Shown here piece by piece: positions 45,834-55,791 of a stretch of DNA of 60,000 nt. The stretch lies in assembly GCF_030272615.1 (NCBI RefSeq), contig NC_081410.1, positions 189,307,619 to 189,367,618 on the forward strand. The letters are read 5' to 3'. Each line of letters opens with the position of its first letter. Position 1 is the first letter of the stretch. Source of the stretch: Cryptomeria japonica. Lineage: Eukaryota > Streptophyta > Pinopsida > Cupressales > Cupressaceae. A program made the position numbers and the translations under genes. A model generated the notes under the pieces. It searched no databases, was not told the origin of the DNA, and worked only from the letters and a program-made list of their open reading frames with translations.

Positions 45834-46608
45834 GCAAGGGCCTTTCTTTTGTAAAGGGTTAGTTTTTTAGACAGTTAGACTGTTAGATTTCACTTAGAAT
45901 AGGTTAGAGTTTCATAGAAAGTTAGATTTTAGGAGTGGCATAGAAATGTTGCAAAAATTGTTGTAAGGGCAGTCAAAATCAATATATGAACATTGAAGAA
46001 TGGTGTTTGTTATCTTGGTTTTCTTTAGTAGTTTAGATAGATCTTCTTGGTGTGCAGGTATTTGATGGATTCAGGCTCATACCAATGTTGATTGTGTATC
46101 CTTGTTTATGGTTAGCCTGAGCCTTTAAATCGTGTTTAGTTCAATTGCAGGTGTCTATCTGACCTACATCAAAATTGGGTGCTTAGCCATGCATTTGTAG
46201 TCTGAAAATCTTCCAGGTCCCCTTGAAGATTGCACCGTTCCTGTGAGGTTGTGAGCCATTCTGGCCAAACAGGGATTGGTTATGTTGAATCCGTCTACCC
46301 GCATGCCAGTCTTGTTAATTTTTAGGTCTCTTAAACCTTCCCTTTTGCTTTTATTTAGCAATCTTAGAATGCAGACCAGCTTGTTGCAAAACGTAAGACC
46401 CCTTGTGCTCCCAGCAAAAAACACATCGACTGTTGAGTTATCCCGCAGTCAAGAACTGACATTTGGAACCTTGAGGTTGTCCCCTTTGATCGATTAAAAA
46501 CAACATTAGGGCTTCCTTATACAAGAGAGGATAGGATACTCGGCGAGATCATTCTATTTTGCATTGGTCGGATAGAGTTGCAGCGATGCGACTTTAGACA
46601 CGTCAACA

Positions 46609-46996
46609 ATTTCCTTTTAGGGTTTTTGAAAACTGAAAGTTGCAATGGAGTCAGGACCCTCTAAGGATCCGACACGTGAAATTTGAGCAAATTCTGAGCA
46701 ACTTTCTATTTTTAGAAAGTTCCTATTTTTTAGGGATTTCACTACCTCTCGGAATGTCTTCATTTCACCGAAAATCAAACTCACTATTTTTAGTATCTAT
46801 TTTTAGAAAGTGTCCTTGCTTTCCGTTTTGCTCTAACATTGACATTTTGAAAAAGTTTCTATTTTTGGAAAGATTATTTGTGGCAAGTCCTTGTAGGCAG
46901 ACACTAAAGACCAGACATGCATGATCATTTCTAAATTCGGAGAACTGGAAAAGCAGGTTAAATTGACCCAAAAATGGCTATATGGACATTGATGCC
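46609..46996 (+). mobile_element. LTR D2, left part (host of LTR B)
   Basis: It matches LTR D from about 29650: TTTTAGGGTTTTTG, the AGGACC(C)TC segment, AACTTTC-TATTTTTA-GAAAGT and TCCTATTTTTTAGGGA hairpins. It has no TGTTG start because it abuts LTR C at 46608. It resumes after B at 54733. Confidence 0.7.
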
Positions 46997-47028
46997 TGTT
47001 GTGACCATTTCACACATCGCCCCATCGC

Positions 47029-47045
47029 AAATGGGGACCCCCTCT
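47029..47045. repeat. LTR-start hairpin
   Basis: CCCCATCGCAAATGGGG near the LTR B start. C, D and E carry CCCCATTGCAAATGGGG or a one-base variant at the same distance, about 25-35 bp from the LTR end. CCCCATT and AATGGGG pair around GCA. Confidence 0.75.
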
Positions 47046-47436
47046 TTTTGCTTGTTTTTCGCTCGTTTTCGCTTTCGTTTTTAGGATTTTGTTAGTCGGT
47101 TGGTTGTCTGGATTTAGGGCCAAGCCTTAGGGTTTTAAATTTTGCCTTTTCAAGCCAAAATCCAGTCGTTTTTGAGAGCTTTTGAGCTTCTTTTCTAGAA
47201 TGCATATTTTGAATGCAATGATTTCGCCAAAATGGTCTAATTTTCAATTGGAATGTTCATGCAGAGCTTAAACTTGTCTAAGTGTTGACCGTCAATGTGA
47301 ATTTTTGTCCGATTGAATATTTTGACCAAATTTTGACTTTTTTGAAGTTTGATCCTGGGCATTGGGATTGATTTGTTTTCGCCTCGTGAAGTGTTAAAAT
47401 GTGAAAAATCTTGTTATTTTGGCCTGTAGGAGCAAA

Positions 47437-49525
47437 ATCGCTCCTGTCCCTCAGTGAAGGACGGGAGCTCAATTTCAAATATCTCATCATCCTTGCAGAG
47501 TCCAGACAAATTTTACATTTGAAGTGATGGAGAACGGCGAGATCTTTCCATTGAATATAAATTGAAGATTTTCATGAGCACAGAAATGCCTCCAGGAGGA
47601 AAATCGCTTCTGTCCCTCAGTGAAGGACCGGAGCTACAATTCAAATTTCGCCTTGTCCTTGCAAGATTTCGAGAGCTTAATGTTTTGAGGACGTCCGAAG
47701 GAAGATACTTTGCCAAATGAATATAATTTGAGATGCAAAAACGAAGGAGAATGACCTATATTGACCAAATCGCTCCTGTCCCTCTCCAAGGGACCAGGGC
47801 GAAGTACCTTGTAGCTCTCGTCCCTCTCCAAGGGACCAGAGCGATTTCCTTCATTATGCAAAATCCAGACAAGGGTCAAGGCAAGTTTACGTTCAAAAAT
47901 AAAGGAGAACATGAGATGAACGCATTGAATATAAATTGAAGATTTTTGGGACGTCCATACCAGTGTTAAATGACTAGTTCGCTCCTGTCCCTCAGGAAGG
48001 GACCAGAGCGATTTTTGATATAATTGCTTTTCTTGCAAAGTTACAAATGATGTCGAGGCATGGACGAATAGAGTAGAGTATGACAAATCCATTGAATATA
48101 AATTTGGAAGGTGACGAAGTGAAATGAAGGCCACAAGAGCAAGTTCGCTCCTGTCCCTCTCTAAGGGACCAGGGCGATACAATGGTTGTATTGCTTCTTG
48201 TTCATGTTTAAACCGATCCAAGTCAAGACGAAGGGTGGCGAAGACATTTTAGGGCATTTCCATCAAGCGCAAGGTTGTAAAGGTCATCACATGGAAGGAA
48301 TGTGCACTCTAAGACCCATATCGCTCCTGTCCCTCTCCAAGGGACCAGAGCGATATTTCCATTAAGGCATCGATTTCAAAGGACAAGCAAATATTAAGTT
48401 ACCAAGGGGACTTAAAGGACGTCATTTCACGCAATGAAGATAATTGCAAGTTGGTAAAAACAAGAACAAGCTCGCAATGATGAACTTCGCTCCTGTCCCT
48501 CTCCAAGGGACCAGGGCGATGTTAGATGTATTGATCATTTTGAGCAAGATTTACGTAAGATCAAGGGTTCGCAACGTCTTGGAGGATCCATGGTATGATA
48601 GAAAGGTGATGCATGAAGATTTCAAACGTTAAATAATCACCAAAATGGACCTAGGGACCATATCGCTCCTGTCCCTCTCCAAGGGACCAGGGCGATTTGC
48701 TTTGGATTCCTTGTTTTGCTTTCAAGTTCAAGCTAAGTCAAGACGTCCTAAGATTACATATGCTCCAAGACATCGTTTGAAGATAATTTGCAAGAGTGTT
48801 GAACGTCTAAACATCGCCAAATAGTGTAAAAGCCCCATATCGCTCCTGTCCTTTGGACAAGGACCAAGGCGATACTATCAAAACACTCACGTTCCTTCAA
48901 AGATCAAGGCGAAGCGAGGTTAGGAAGTGCGAAGGACATCGTTGGAAAGACGTTGCAAAGGAGATCGAAGTTTAAAAGTCGCCAAGATCAAGGAGAAATA
49001 ATGGATCGCTCCTGTCCCTCTCCAAGGGACAAGGGCGATGGTCCCTTTAATACGTCCAAACACATAATGAAGGCAAATGGACAAGCGATGATATTATTCG
49101 CCTTACAATGGAAGTACGAAGGTCAAAGATACGAGGTGAACGTGAAAACATGGAGATCGTTCCTGTCCCTCTCCAAGGGACAAGGGCGATGTTAGGCAAA
49201 ACACATGATATTCTTTGAAAATCACGTTAAGACAAAGACGCACAAGGTTTTAAATGGCATCTGGAAGATGATACAAGGAAAGGATCGTACCAAAATGGAG
49301 AATTTCAAGCAAAAAACTTAGGATCGCTCCTGTCCCTCTCCAAGGGACCAGGGCGATAATGGTCATAAGATGCATTTGCTCGCACAAGAAAGAAATTCAA
49401 ATTCGAAGGACTACCAGATGATCGATTTGGAACGTGGAAATGAAGGAGTTGAACGTTGAAAACGCAAGAATCAAGACCAAAATCATGGATCGCTCTTGTC
49501 CCTCTCCAAGGGACCAGAGCGATGA
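47437..49525. repeat. 14-copy hairpin array of LTR B, period about 167 bp
   Basis: Units start near 47437, 47603, 47769, 47811, 47979, 48144, 48319, 48486, 48662, 48839, 49005, 49155, 49322 and 49489. The type form is ATCGCTCCTGTCCCT, loop CTCCA, then AGGGACCAGGGCGAT. Spacing is 150-177 bp except one 42-bp pair. Spacers differ strongly in sequence but keep their length. The first two units use a CAGTG loop. Reverse-strand frames here give repeated GPLERDRS peptides, which are products of the repeat rather than a gene. Confidence 0.94.
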
Positions 49526-50246
49526 GGTACGTCCCTTTATTTTCATATTTTTGGCGCCAAATTAAACAATTCAAATTTCCTTAAATGCTAAATCGATTTA
49601 AAAAATTGAAAAATCCATTTTTATTTAGCATTTAATATGGCGTTATCTCTTATTAATTATTTTTTGCCTTTATTTAAAATCGAAATTCTCAATTAAAAAA
49701 AACGCAAGGCATTAATAGTTAATTATTTAATTAATAAAAAATCGAATTGGAGCGCTCATATATGGAGGTCGGCCTTGTTATTTAATTAAAAATCATTTAA
49801 AATTGTTTGAAATTGTTATATTTTACCAAGTCGGCCTTAGTAAATGGAGAGATGCAAGCGCTATATATGGGGGGGTAAGAGATTTCATTTTCTACATCAT
49901 TGTTTTACCTTTCTTCATGCGAATTTTGAAGAGGCGAATATAGTGCGAATATTATCCAAGGGTGGCGCGCTAAGTTATCTAAAGGTGGTGCGATTTCAAA
50001 CCAAAGGTGGCGCTAATATAGAGTGCGAATTACGTTGAAGACCAAGGGTGGTGCGAGCTTGAGGATACACAAATTGCGAATTTGAAGATCCATTTGAGAC
50101 CACGTCCAAGGCGATAATTGAAGATCACATTCTCTCCAGAGGTGGCGAAGTCAATTTTGAGGAGATCATATTGAAGATTATCTTATATCTCAAATTTTGC
50201 CTAGGCGAATTTTGTTTTTGCATTCTAGAGTTAGCTCTCTATCGAG
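49526..50246 (+). other. AT-rich promoter region and leader upstream of the B ORF
   Basis: After the array comes an AT-rich stretch with ATTTAATTAA words, then GCGCTATATATGGGG, then repeated AAGGTGGCG/AGGTGGTGCGA segments in the putative leader exon, ending at GAG before donor GTATGG (50247). Confidence 0.5.
49862..49869 (+). promoter_or_regulatory. Candidate TATA box for the B ORF
   Basis: GCGCTATATATGGGG lies about 590 bp upstream of the ORF start and upstream of the leader intron. A similar box precedes the A ORF (4822). It suggests the U3-borne gene has its own promoter. Confidence 0.5.
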
Positions 50247-50451
50247 GTATGGCGATTTAATTATTGTTGTTTTATTCATTCATCGTCATATTTCAAATTT
50301 TGAAATTTTGAGTTTTGAAATCTCTTAGCTCAATCGTTGTATTTTAGGAAATGATAACTCTAGAGACTTATCATGAGGTTTCCTAAAATTTATCTCTCTT
50401 ATTTACGTTATTTATTGCAAAATCTATTTCTTATAATGAAATGTTGTGTAG
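50247..50451 (+). other. Probable leader intron of the B ORF
   Basis: Donor GAG then GTATGG at 50247, acceptor TTGTGTAG ending at 50451, two bases before the ATG. It is 205 bp and AT-rich. LTR A has a 221-bp counterpart in the same place. It explains why the upstream in-frame extension (50373-50453) is probably not translated. Confidence 0.5.
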
Positions 50452-50453
50452 GT

Positions 50454-53400
50454 ATGGCGACCCCAAAGGCGGGAGCATCCACCAGTCGCTCGGCTCTCAT
50501 GAAAGAAGATCAGAAGACCGAAGAGGTGGAGACCAAGATCGTGTCTAAGTGGAGCAACATTGGAGATACCAACTTGGGGAACTTTAGCACGAAGAAGTTC
50601 CGAGAGGTCCCTTACATCGGCAAGCCATCACCTGTCGCCCGGAGAATAATAGAGAGTGGCATCATCAAGGCGGCCGGTTTTCCTCCAACCATTCAGTGCC
50701 ACGAGTTGATGATCGAGTGTGCCCGTCATTACAATCCGCAGTCCAGGACAATTGTGTCCAACGAAGGAAACACTTTGGCGTACCTTTCAGAGGAAGCCAT
50801 AAGTGAAGCCTTCCATCTTCCAGAGCACAGGGACATGATATACAAGAGCATTGAAGGAGCCAGATCAGTGTACGATGATGATCCAGATGCTTGCCTAAGC
50901 ATAATCAACAAGAACTGGCTACTTAAGAGTCGTCCCCGTCTGAGCAAAGTACCGAACACACCCCACAGGATTGATTTCCAAGAGGAGTACAGAGATTTGA
51001 TCACCATGCTCAACAGAGTCACAGGAGCACCTCATGCCTTCTATTTTGAGAAATGGATGTTTTATTTCATCCAGGTGATTGTTCAAGGAAAGGGTACAAT
51101 ACATTGGGCTAGGATAATTAGCCATTGCTTAGACGTACAGTTGAGAAGACTCAGGGCTACTAAGTCCTTCCACATGAGTTCATACATCATCTATGCCTTA
51201 ATCAGGAGCGTTGAGTACGCAGGACTACCTCACAGAGGAGTGATTGGAAGAGGACCCGACGAGGTCAGAGTTTGTGAATCCTATACCTACTTGCATCATC
51301 CACCAGGGAAGAACTACAAGTTAATCAATGATACTTTCACGATGAACATCACAAGGACGTTGCAAGGAGGGATTCACAACAGATTATCTCAAGATGCCCA
51401 GGAGTTCATCAAGAGGTACGGTGCTTGGTTCATTCAGTTTCCCAAGTTCACTTACATTAGAGTGTATGGATGTCCTTTACCTCCATACATGTTGCCGAGG
51501 TACCCGACAGACAGAATTGTGTTACTTGAAGTAACAAGGCAGTTGGCAGCATATGTGAAGGCATTCAGACACAGACATCAGAATGGAGTTCAGATACCTA
51601 TTATTTTGGGTAATTCAGTTGAGGTATGTCCTAATGTCTTAGCCATGGATGACGCAGAGAAGGAATTAGCCTTGTATCCTTTTTCATCTTTTGCTTGGAG
51701 GAATAGTTTTGATCCACATGGACACTTAGAGGAGACGGTCGGTAGAAGATTTAGACATGAATACCAGATTGAAGATTTTATGATGAATCTCCTAGATGAT
51801 CTTGAAGTGAAACGTAAGATACATTCTAGATTGCCTTTGGATTTCATCAGGAAATGTAAGATTTACAGAGTAGCCGACCAAGCTCAGGACAACGACAGGC
51901 ACATCCAATCTTCATATGATAGAGAAAGCAAAACAATAAGTTTGAATTGGAATGAGCCCGAGGCCGTGGATTTAGATGATTTGATGGCACCAGTCTTGTC
52001 TTGTACTCGCAGATGGGTAGACGTTCAGCATCAGAAGTTGAGAGAACAGGGCATAGCCATGTCTTTTACTTTGGAAGAGAAACCAGCCGAAGGTGGAGCC
52101 AGTGTTAGTGAAGGCAATCCTAATCCTAGGAATTCAGGTGAAGGTAACCTTCGATGTGCCAGTGAGGGCAATCTCCATTCGAGAGGTTCGAAGAGAAAGG
52201 AAAGATCAGAAAAGAAAGAGTCTTCCAAGAAAAAGCAAGGTGCCAACAAAGATCAAACACCAGGTACTTCCTCCAGACCAGAAGATAGAACAGTTCGAGT
52301 GGAAGAGTCCATGGAATCGATGGTACAGAATGATAGACAGGAGGAAGGACAGGCACAGCATGTTTCATCCGATGGATCTCTCCAAGACTATGATTTAGAT
52401 AATGATAATGAAGTAACATCTCCTCCCAGACAAGAAGAAATAGTACATAAAGAAATTCAAGTTCAAGAGACAAGATCAAATATCCCAGATTGGTTGAAGG
52501 AAAGATTGACTAAGGTGATCGTAATTGAGGACGAGGACAGTGCAATTGATTTAGAGAGCCTCGTGGGACGTTCACATATGACAACAGAGAAGAAGAAGGC
52601 TACAAAGATGTCCAAGATGATTCGAGATGAGACTGGATCTAGGAAACTGCAGATAGCTACACCGGCAGCAGACAAATATGAGGGTGAGATCCTAGCAGAA
52701 GACTACCATATACAGACTATTGAGTTAGGACCATCCACAGCAGAGCAAACTTTAGATGATGCCACCGACACATTTGAGGCATTGAAGGACAAGTTTAGAG
52801 AAGAAGTAGAAAAGAATAGAAAGCTTGAGAGAGAGGTCGGTGCATGGAGGACATATTTCAGTCACATCAATGAACCTTTGGGACGTCAGGATCCAGTTAG
52901 ATCACCATTGCAGGCATTGCCCCTTCAATCAATCAATGAAGCAGAAAGATTCAGGAACCTGGTCCAGCGTACATGTAGTTGGATGGATAGAGCTCACACG
53001 GTGGCCATTGAGTTTGTTACAAGGATGTCGAAGATCACCCATCAGGCTATCCAAGTTCTTGAGATTATTCACAGATTGATGGCAACAGTAGCTGCATTTG
53101 CCCATACCAAGGACGTTGTCATCCCTGTCTTGAAAGTTATAAGACACACATCCAGAAGAATTTTAGCACAAGAGAGGATCTTAGAAGGTGATTCTCACAG
53201 TTTGTTTCAGTGGTCAACCTTGCTCCATATAAAGAGTGTTCTCTTTGAGGACATCAGTGTTAGATGTGGTCAAGTTGAGGAGGTGATCAATCCGATCCAG
53301 GACAGAGTATTTGAGGTACTTCGTACCATTCTTGGCAGAAGGATCGAGGTCGAGACAGATGTGGATTTACAAGAATTTGAGGATAGAATCAAGATCATCT

Positions 53401-53675
53401 TTCGCAAGGACGCAGATGTTACAGATGAGCAGTATGATCAGATGTATGCCACCATGCTCCTGATTGATAGAACAAAGGAACTTGAACCTACTTGGGACAC
53501 GGCTCTTCTAGATGCATTTGATCAGGTTATCCACTTAGAAGAGAGTATCAAGAATCTTCCTGAGATTCCAAGCACAGAAATCGAAGGAATCGTGACAAAA
53601 TTCATTGCATATGCTAAGAAAGAGAATTGGAAAGGGAATAAGATTCTAGATGAAAGGTTGTTACAGATGACATGA
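50454..53675 (+). CDS. Intact LTR-borne protein of unknown function, 1,073 aa
   Basis: The start ATG (ATGGCGACC) directly follows a predicted splice acceptor; 27 further in-frame codons upstream lie in the likely intron. The N-terminal half (about residues 35-560) is well conserved with the A and F copies: SKWSNIGDTNLGNFS, IQCHELMIECARHYNPQSR, KWMFYFIQVIV, FHMSSYIIYALIRS, RYGAWFIQFPKFTYIRVYG. Next is a charged linker (about 565-690) with basic clusters such as KRKERSEKKESSKKKQ, a possible nuclear signal. Then come IPDWLKERL, RDETGSRKLQ, a probable coiled coil (EALKDKFREEVEKNRKLERE) and a helical C-terminus ending IVTKFIAYAKKENW. No zinc knuckle, protease, RT, integrase, transposase or membrane segment is seen. 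The layout recalls the poorly characterised plant 'transposon protein' families, but I cannot assign it. A role in packaging, regulation or host defence would be speculation. It lies wholly in U3, before the late TATA box. Confidence 0.9.
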   Translation: MATPKAGASTSRSALMKEDQKTEEVETKIVSKWSNIGDTNLGNFSTKKFREVPYIGKPSPVARRIIESGIIKAAGFPPTIQCHELMIECARHYNPQSRTIVSNEGNTLAYLSEEAISEAFHLPEHRDMIYKSIEGARSVYDDDPDACLSIINKNWLLKSRPRLSKVPNTPHRIDFQEEYRDLITMLNRVTGAPHAFYFEKWMFYFIQVIVQGKGTIHWARIISHCLDVQLRRLRATKSFHMSSYIIYALIRSVEYAGLPHRGVIGRGPDEVRVCESYTYLHHPPGKNYKLINDTFTMNITRTLQGGIHNRLSQDAQEFIKRYGAWFIQFPKFTYIRVYGCPLPPYMLPRYPTDRIVLLEVTRQLAAYVKAFRHRHQNGVQIPIILGNSVEVCPNVLAMDDAEKELALYPFSSFAWRNSFDPHGHLEETVGRRFRHEYQIEDFMMNLLDDLEVKRKIHSRLPLDFIRKCKIYRVADQAQDNDRHIQSSYDRESKTISLNWNEPEAVDLDDLMAPVLSCTRRWVDVQHQKLREQGIAMSFTLEEKPAEGGASVSEGNPNPRNSGEGNLRCASEGNLHSRGSKRKERSEKKESSKKKQGANKDQTPGTSSRPEDRTVRVEESMESMVQNDRQEEGQAQHVSSDGSLQDYDLDNDNEVTSPPRQEEIVHKEIQVQETRSNIPDWLKERLTKVIVIEDEDSAIDLESLVGRSHMTTEKKKATKMSKMIRDETGSRKLQIATPAADKYEGEILAEDYHIQTIELGPSTAEQTLDDATDTFEALKDKFREEVEKNRKLEREVGAWRTYFSHINEPLGRQDPVRSPLQALPLQSINEAERFRNLVQRTCSWMDRAHTVAIEFVTRMSKITHQAIQVLEIIHRLMATVAAFAHTKDVVIPVLKVIRHTSRRILAQERILEGDSHSLFQWSTLLHIKSVLFEDISVRCGQVEEVINPIQDRVFEVLRTILGRRIEVETDVDLQEFEDRIKIIFRKDADVTDEQYDQMYATMLLIDRTKELEPTWDTALLDAFDQVIHLEESIKNLPEIPSTEIEGIVTKFIAYAKKENWKGNKILDERLLQMT

Positions 53676-53859
53676 CATCTTATTTCTCATTGGTTGATAC
53701 CTCCTAGATTTTTGTGCCAAATTTAATATTTGGCTATGTATTTAATATTGTTCAGTAAAAAGGAGGTCATTTGTAACAAACCCTAATTAGGGTTTAAGTG
53801 TCATGATCTTGTCCATTGATTTACTTTCAATCTGGACCTTTCATTGTAACTGGGGATGC

Positions 53860-53867
53860 TATTTATA
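53860..53867 (+). promoter_or_regulatory. LTR B late TATA box
   Basis: GCTATTTATACCCCC lies 185 bp after the ORF stop and about 870 bp before the LTR end, the same layout as in A and F. AATAAA follows at 54035-54040. Confidence 0.6.
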
Positions 53868-54336
53868 CCCCCATTTTTCATTTCATTAGATAATAGAAAA
53901 ATAGTGAATAAGTGTGAGAGATAATAGTTGATGTAATAGAGAGATTAGAGTTAGAAGCAATTTTTATTTTGTAGCAAGATTGAGTCTTGAAGAGAGAAAT
54001 TCAAGCAATTGTTGTATATGATGACTTGGAAATCAATAAAATATTGAAGTTATGGTGTTTTGTTGCAAATTTCTTAAGTTATCTTCATGGTTGTTGGATG
54101 TACTTGAATCACGCTCAATCAAAGTAGTTTGTTAATTTGAAAGGCTAAGTGTGAGATTTGATATTTGGTAGGATTCGCAATCCAAACCACTAGCTTCTTG
54201 CTGATTGTAGGAACGCCTTGCGTGGTCGACTGGAAAACATTTTGAGTCCTTAACCTTCAAGCATTTTCGCATCTAGGATATGTACCTTCGTAGTAGTGTC
54301 CTTGGTCTTTGATGCATTGAACACCATTATTACCTT

Positions 54337-54348
54337 AGAAGATCGCAC
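54337..54348 (+). promoter_or_regulatory. Conserved U5 motif
   Basis: AGAAGATCGCAC. Counterparts lie at 8964 (A), 46224 (C, GAAGATTGCACCG), 32389 (D), 35474 on the - strand (E) and 56223 on the - strand (F, AGATGATTGCAC). It lies about 375-450 bp from the LTR end in copies without an insertion there. It is invariant enough to define the family; its role is unknown. Confidence 0.75.
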
Positions 54349-54732
54349 TAATTTCAATTGAGTTGTTATCTTATGGCAAAATTGAAGTTGGTTGAGTCTT
54401 GCCAAATCTCATTCATGCTAAGTCGTTCATAGGGTTAGGCTAGATTAGACTTCCTTAAACCCTGTCCTTTTCCATTTTTTGAAAGTTCCTTTTAGTTTAG
54501 TAAAATCTTCGAACTTTTGAATCCGTAAGACGCCTTGGAGGAAACAGCAAATCACATCATACCACTAAAAAGCTTGTCCACACGTGGAGACCCCACTAAA
54601 AGAACCTTGGAGTCCATCTAACTGATCCTTTTTGCAGATCTTCAGCAGTTAGAGACTATTTTCTCAAGAGAGGATAAGATGCCTGTCGGTATTTTATTCT
54701 GTGTATGATTGTGTATAAAATACACGTCAACA

Positions 54733-55791
54733 ATGCCAGGAATGGAAAGCTTGAAAATCACCAAAGTCTGGAAAACCACTTCAAAATCCAGACATGTCAT
54801 CCAAATGTGGAAATGACCAAAATTGATTAAGTCTAGAAATTCCTGTCAGAGTTGAAATTGTGAAAATTCATCACTCAGTGAATTCCACGGCCAAGTCAGT
54901 TTAGTGGGCACTAAAATGGGGTCATCATGGAATTCATGAAAAATGAAGAAATCCCTCCCTAGAGCAAAACAACGTCTAGGCAGAGAGTAGGGCGCTAAAA
55001 TGGAGTGCTCATGGAAAGTCAAAAATTTTGTGAATTCCTTGCCTATGCCCAAACAACGCCCAAGGATAGAATAGGGCGCTAAAATGCTTGCGCCTTGGAA
55101 AATGTTGAGCAGCAAAAAATCCACTACCAAGTAAAAAATGCACCCCAGTCCTAGTAAAGGCGCCGAAGTTAGGTTGTCATGGAAAACGGTGGAAATCAAG
55201 AATTCCTTGACACATGCAAAATTCCGCCCAAGGATGGAGTAAGGCGCCAAAATGTCCATGGCATGGAAAATGTGAAAAAAGTGAAATTCCTTGCCCAGTG
55301 GAAAATTCCGCCCAAGGATGAGTCAGGGCACTAAAGGAGAGGGGTCATGGCAAACCAAGAAGAATCAAAATTCCACCACAAGAGGAAAATAAAGCCCAAG
55401 TCAAGGAGAAAATGTTAAAATGTCAGAGGCATGGAAATGATGAAATTTCTCCACTTAGTGGATTCCATGCCCAAGGTTGGAAATTTTCCAAGGCAAAGGG
55501 GAATTTGAAGGTCAGGTTTGGAATGAAGAAGCAAGAAATTTTTAGAAAAAATCATTTTTAGACACCAAATCTTGTCCGAATTTCAAAATTTTTGCAGATT
55601 TGGAATCGTGAGAAAATTCTCTGCTAAGCCCGAGTCCTAAATTTTAGGAAAATTTCTAAAAAATAGGAAATGTTACAAATTGATGAAAAAGCTTCCTCGG
55701 GACAAGATGAACTCAAAAAGCACAAAAATTCCTTCCTCAAGGAACAAATTTCCAAAATTTCTTCTCCAGTTCCGAAATGTGCCTAAGGTTG
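54733..55791 (+). mobile_element. LTR D2, right part, with hairpin array
   Basis: It continues D2 after LTR B (the ATGCC duplication is at 54733-54737). Hairpin units such as GCCCAAGGATAGAATAGGGC followed by GCTAAAATG occur near 54970, 55050, 55138, 55221 and 55302, about 81-88 bp apart as in LTR D. CCTAAATTTTAGG and TCTAAAAAATAGGA hairpins follow at about 55630-55670. It is cut by LTR F at 55792, so its TATA box and U5 are not in the window. Confidence 0.75.

Larger units (their letters stand above)
42167..46608 (+). mobile_element. Giant LTR C, with hAT insertion
   Basis: It starts TGTTGTGACGTTTTC and ends GACACGTCAACA. The first 250 bp closely match LTR D. It contains the start hairpin (CCCCATTGCAAAAGGGG), a degenerate array of short hairpins ending in CCGAAA, a hAT element (43630-44788), a doubtful ORF (45277-45666), the TATA box TATAAAAG (45826-45833), the U5 motif GAAGATTGCACCG (46224-46236) and the family end. 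The flanks CATCC and ATTTC do not match, unlike those of B, D and E, so it may be a recombinant of two copies. Confidence 0.75.
46997..54732 (+). mobile_element. Giant LTR B, 7.7 kb, complete with intact ORF
   Basis: It starts TGTTGTGACC and ends CACGTCAACA with a perfect 5-bp duplication, ATGCC (46992-46996 and 54733-54737). Order: start hairpin, 14-copy hairpin array (47437-49525), AT-rich stretch, TATA box (49862), leader intron (50247-50451), intact 1,073-codon ORF (50454-53675), second TATA box (53860), AATAAA (54035), U5 with AGAAGATCGCAC (54337) and the family end. There is no second LTR, PBS, gag or pol inside. The matched duplication at the outer ends shows that the whole unit behaves as one insertion, which fits a solo LTR with an unusually long U3. 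It lies within D2. Confidence 0.88.

Noticed and set aside
36638-49525. Regularly spaced palindromes as a CRISPR array
   Set aside because: The DNA is plant nuclear with introns and retroelements, spacers are about 130 bp, repeats are variable and there are no cas genes. The arrays lie inside LTRs.
47278-49574. Reverse-strand frames with repeated GPLERDRS and ALVPWRGTRA peptides
   Set aside because: They are translations of the hairpin repeat on either strand and have no consistent frame or domain.
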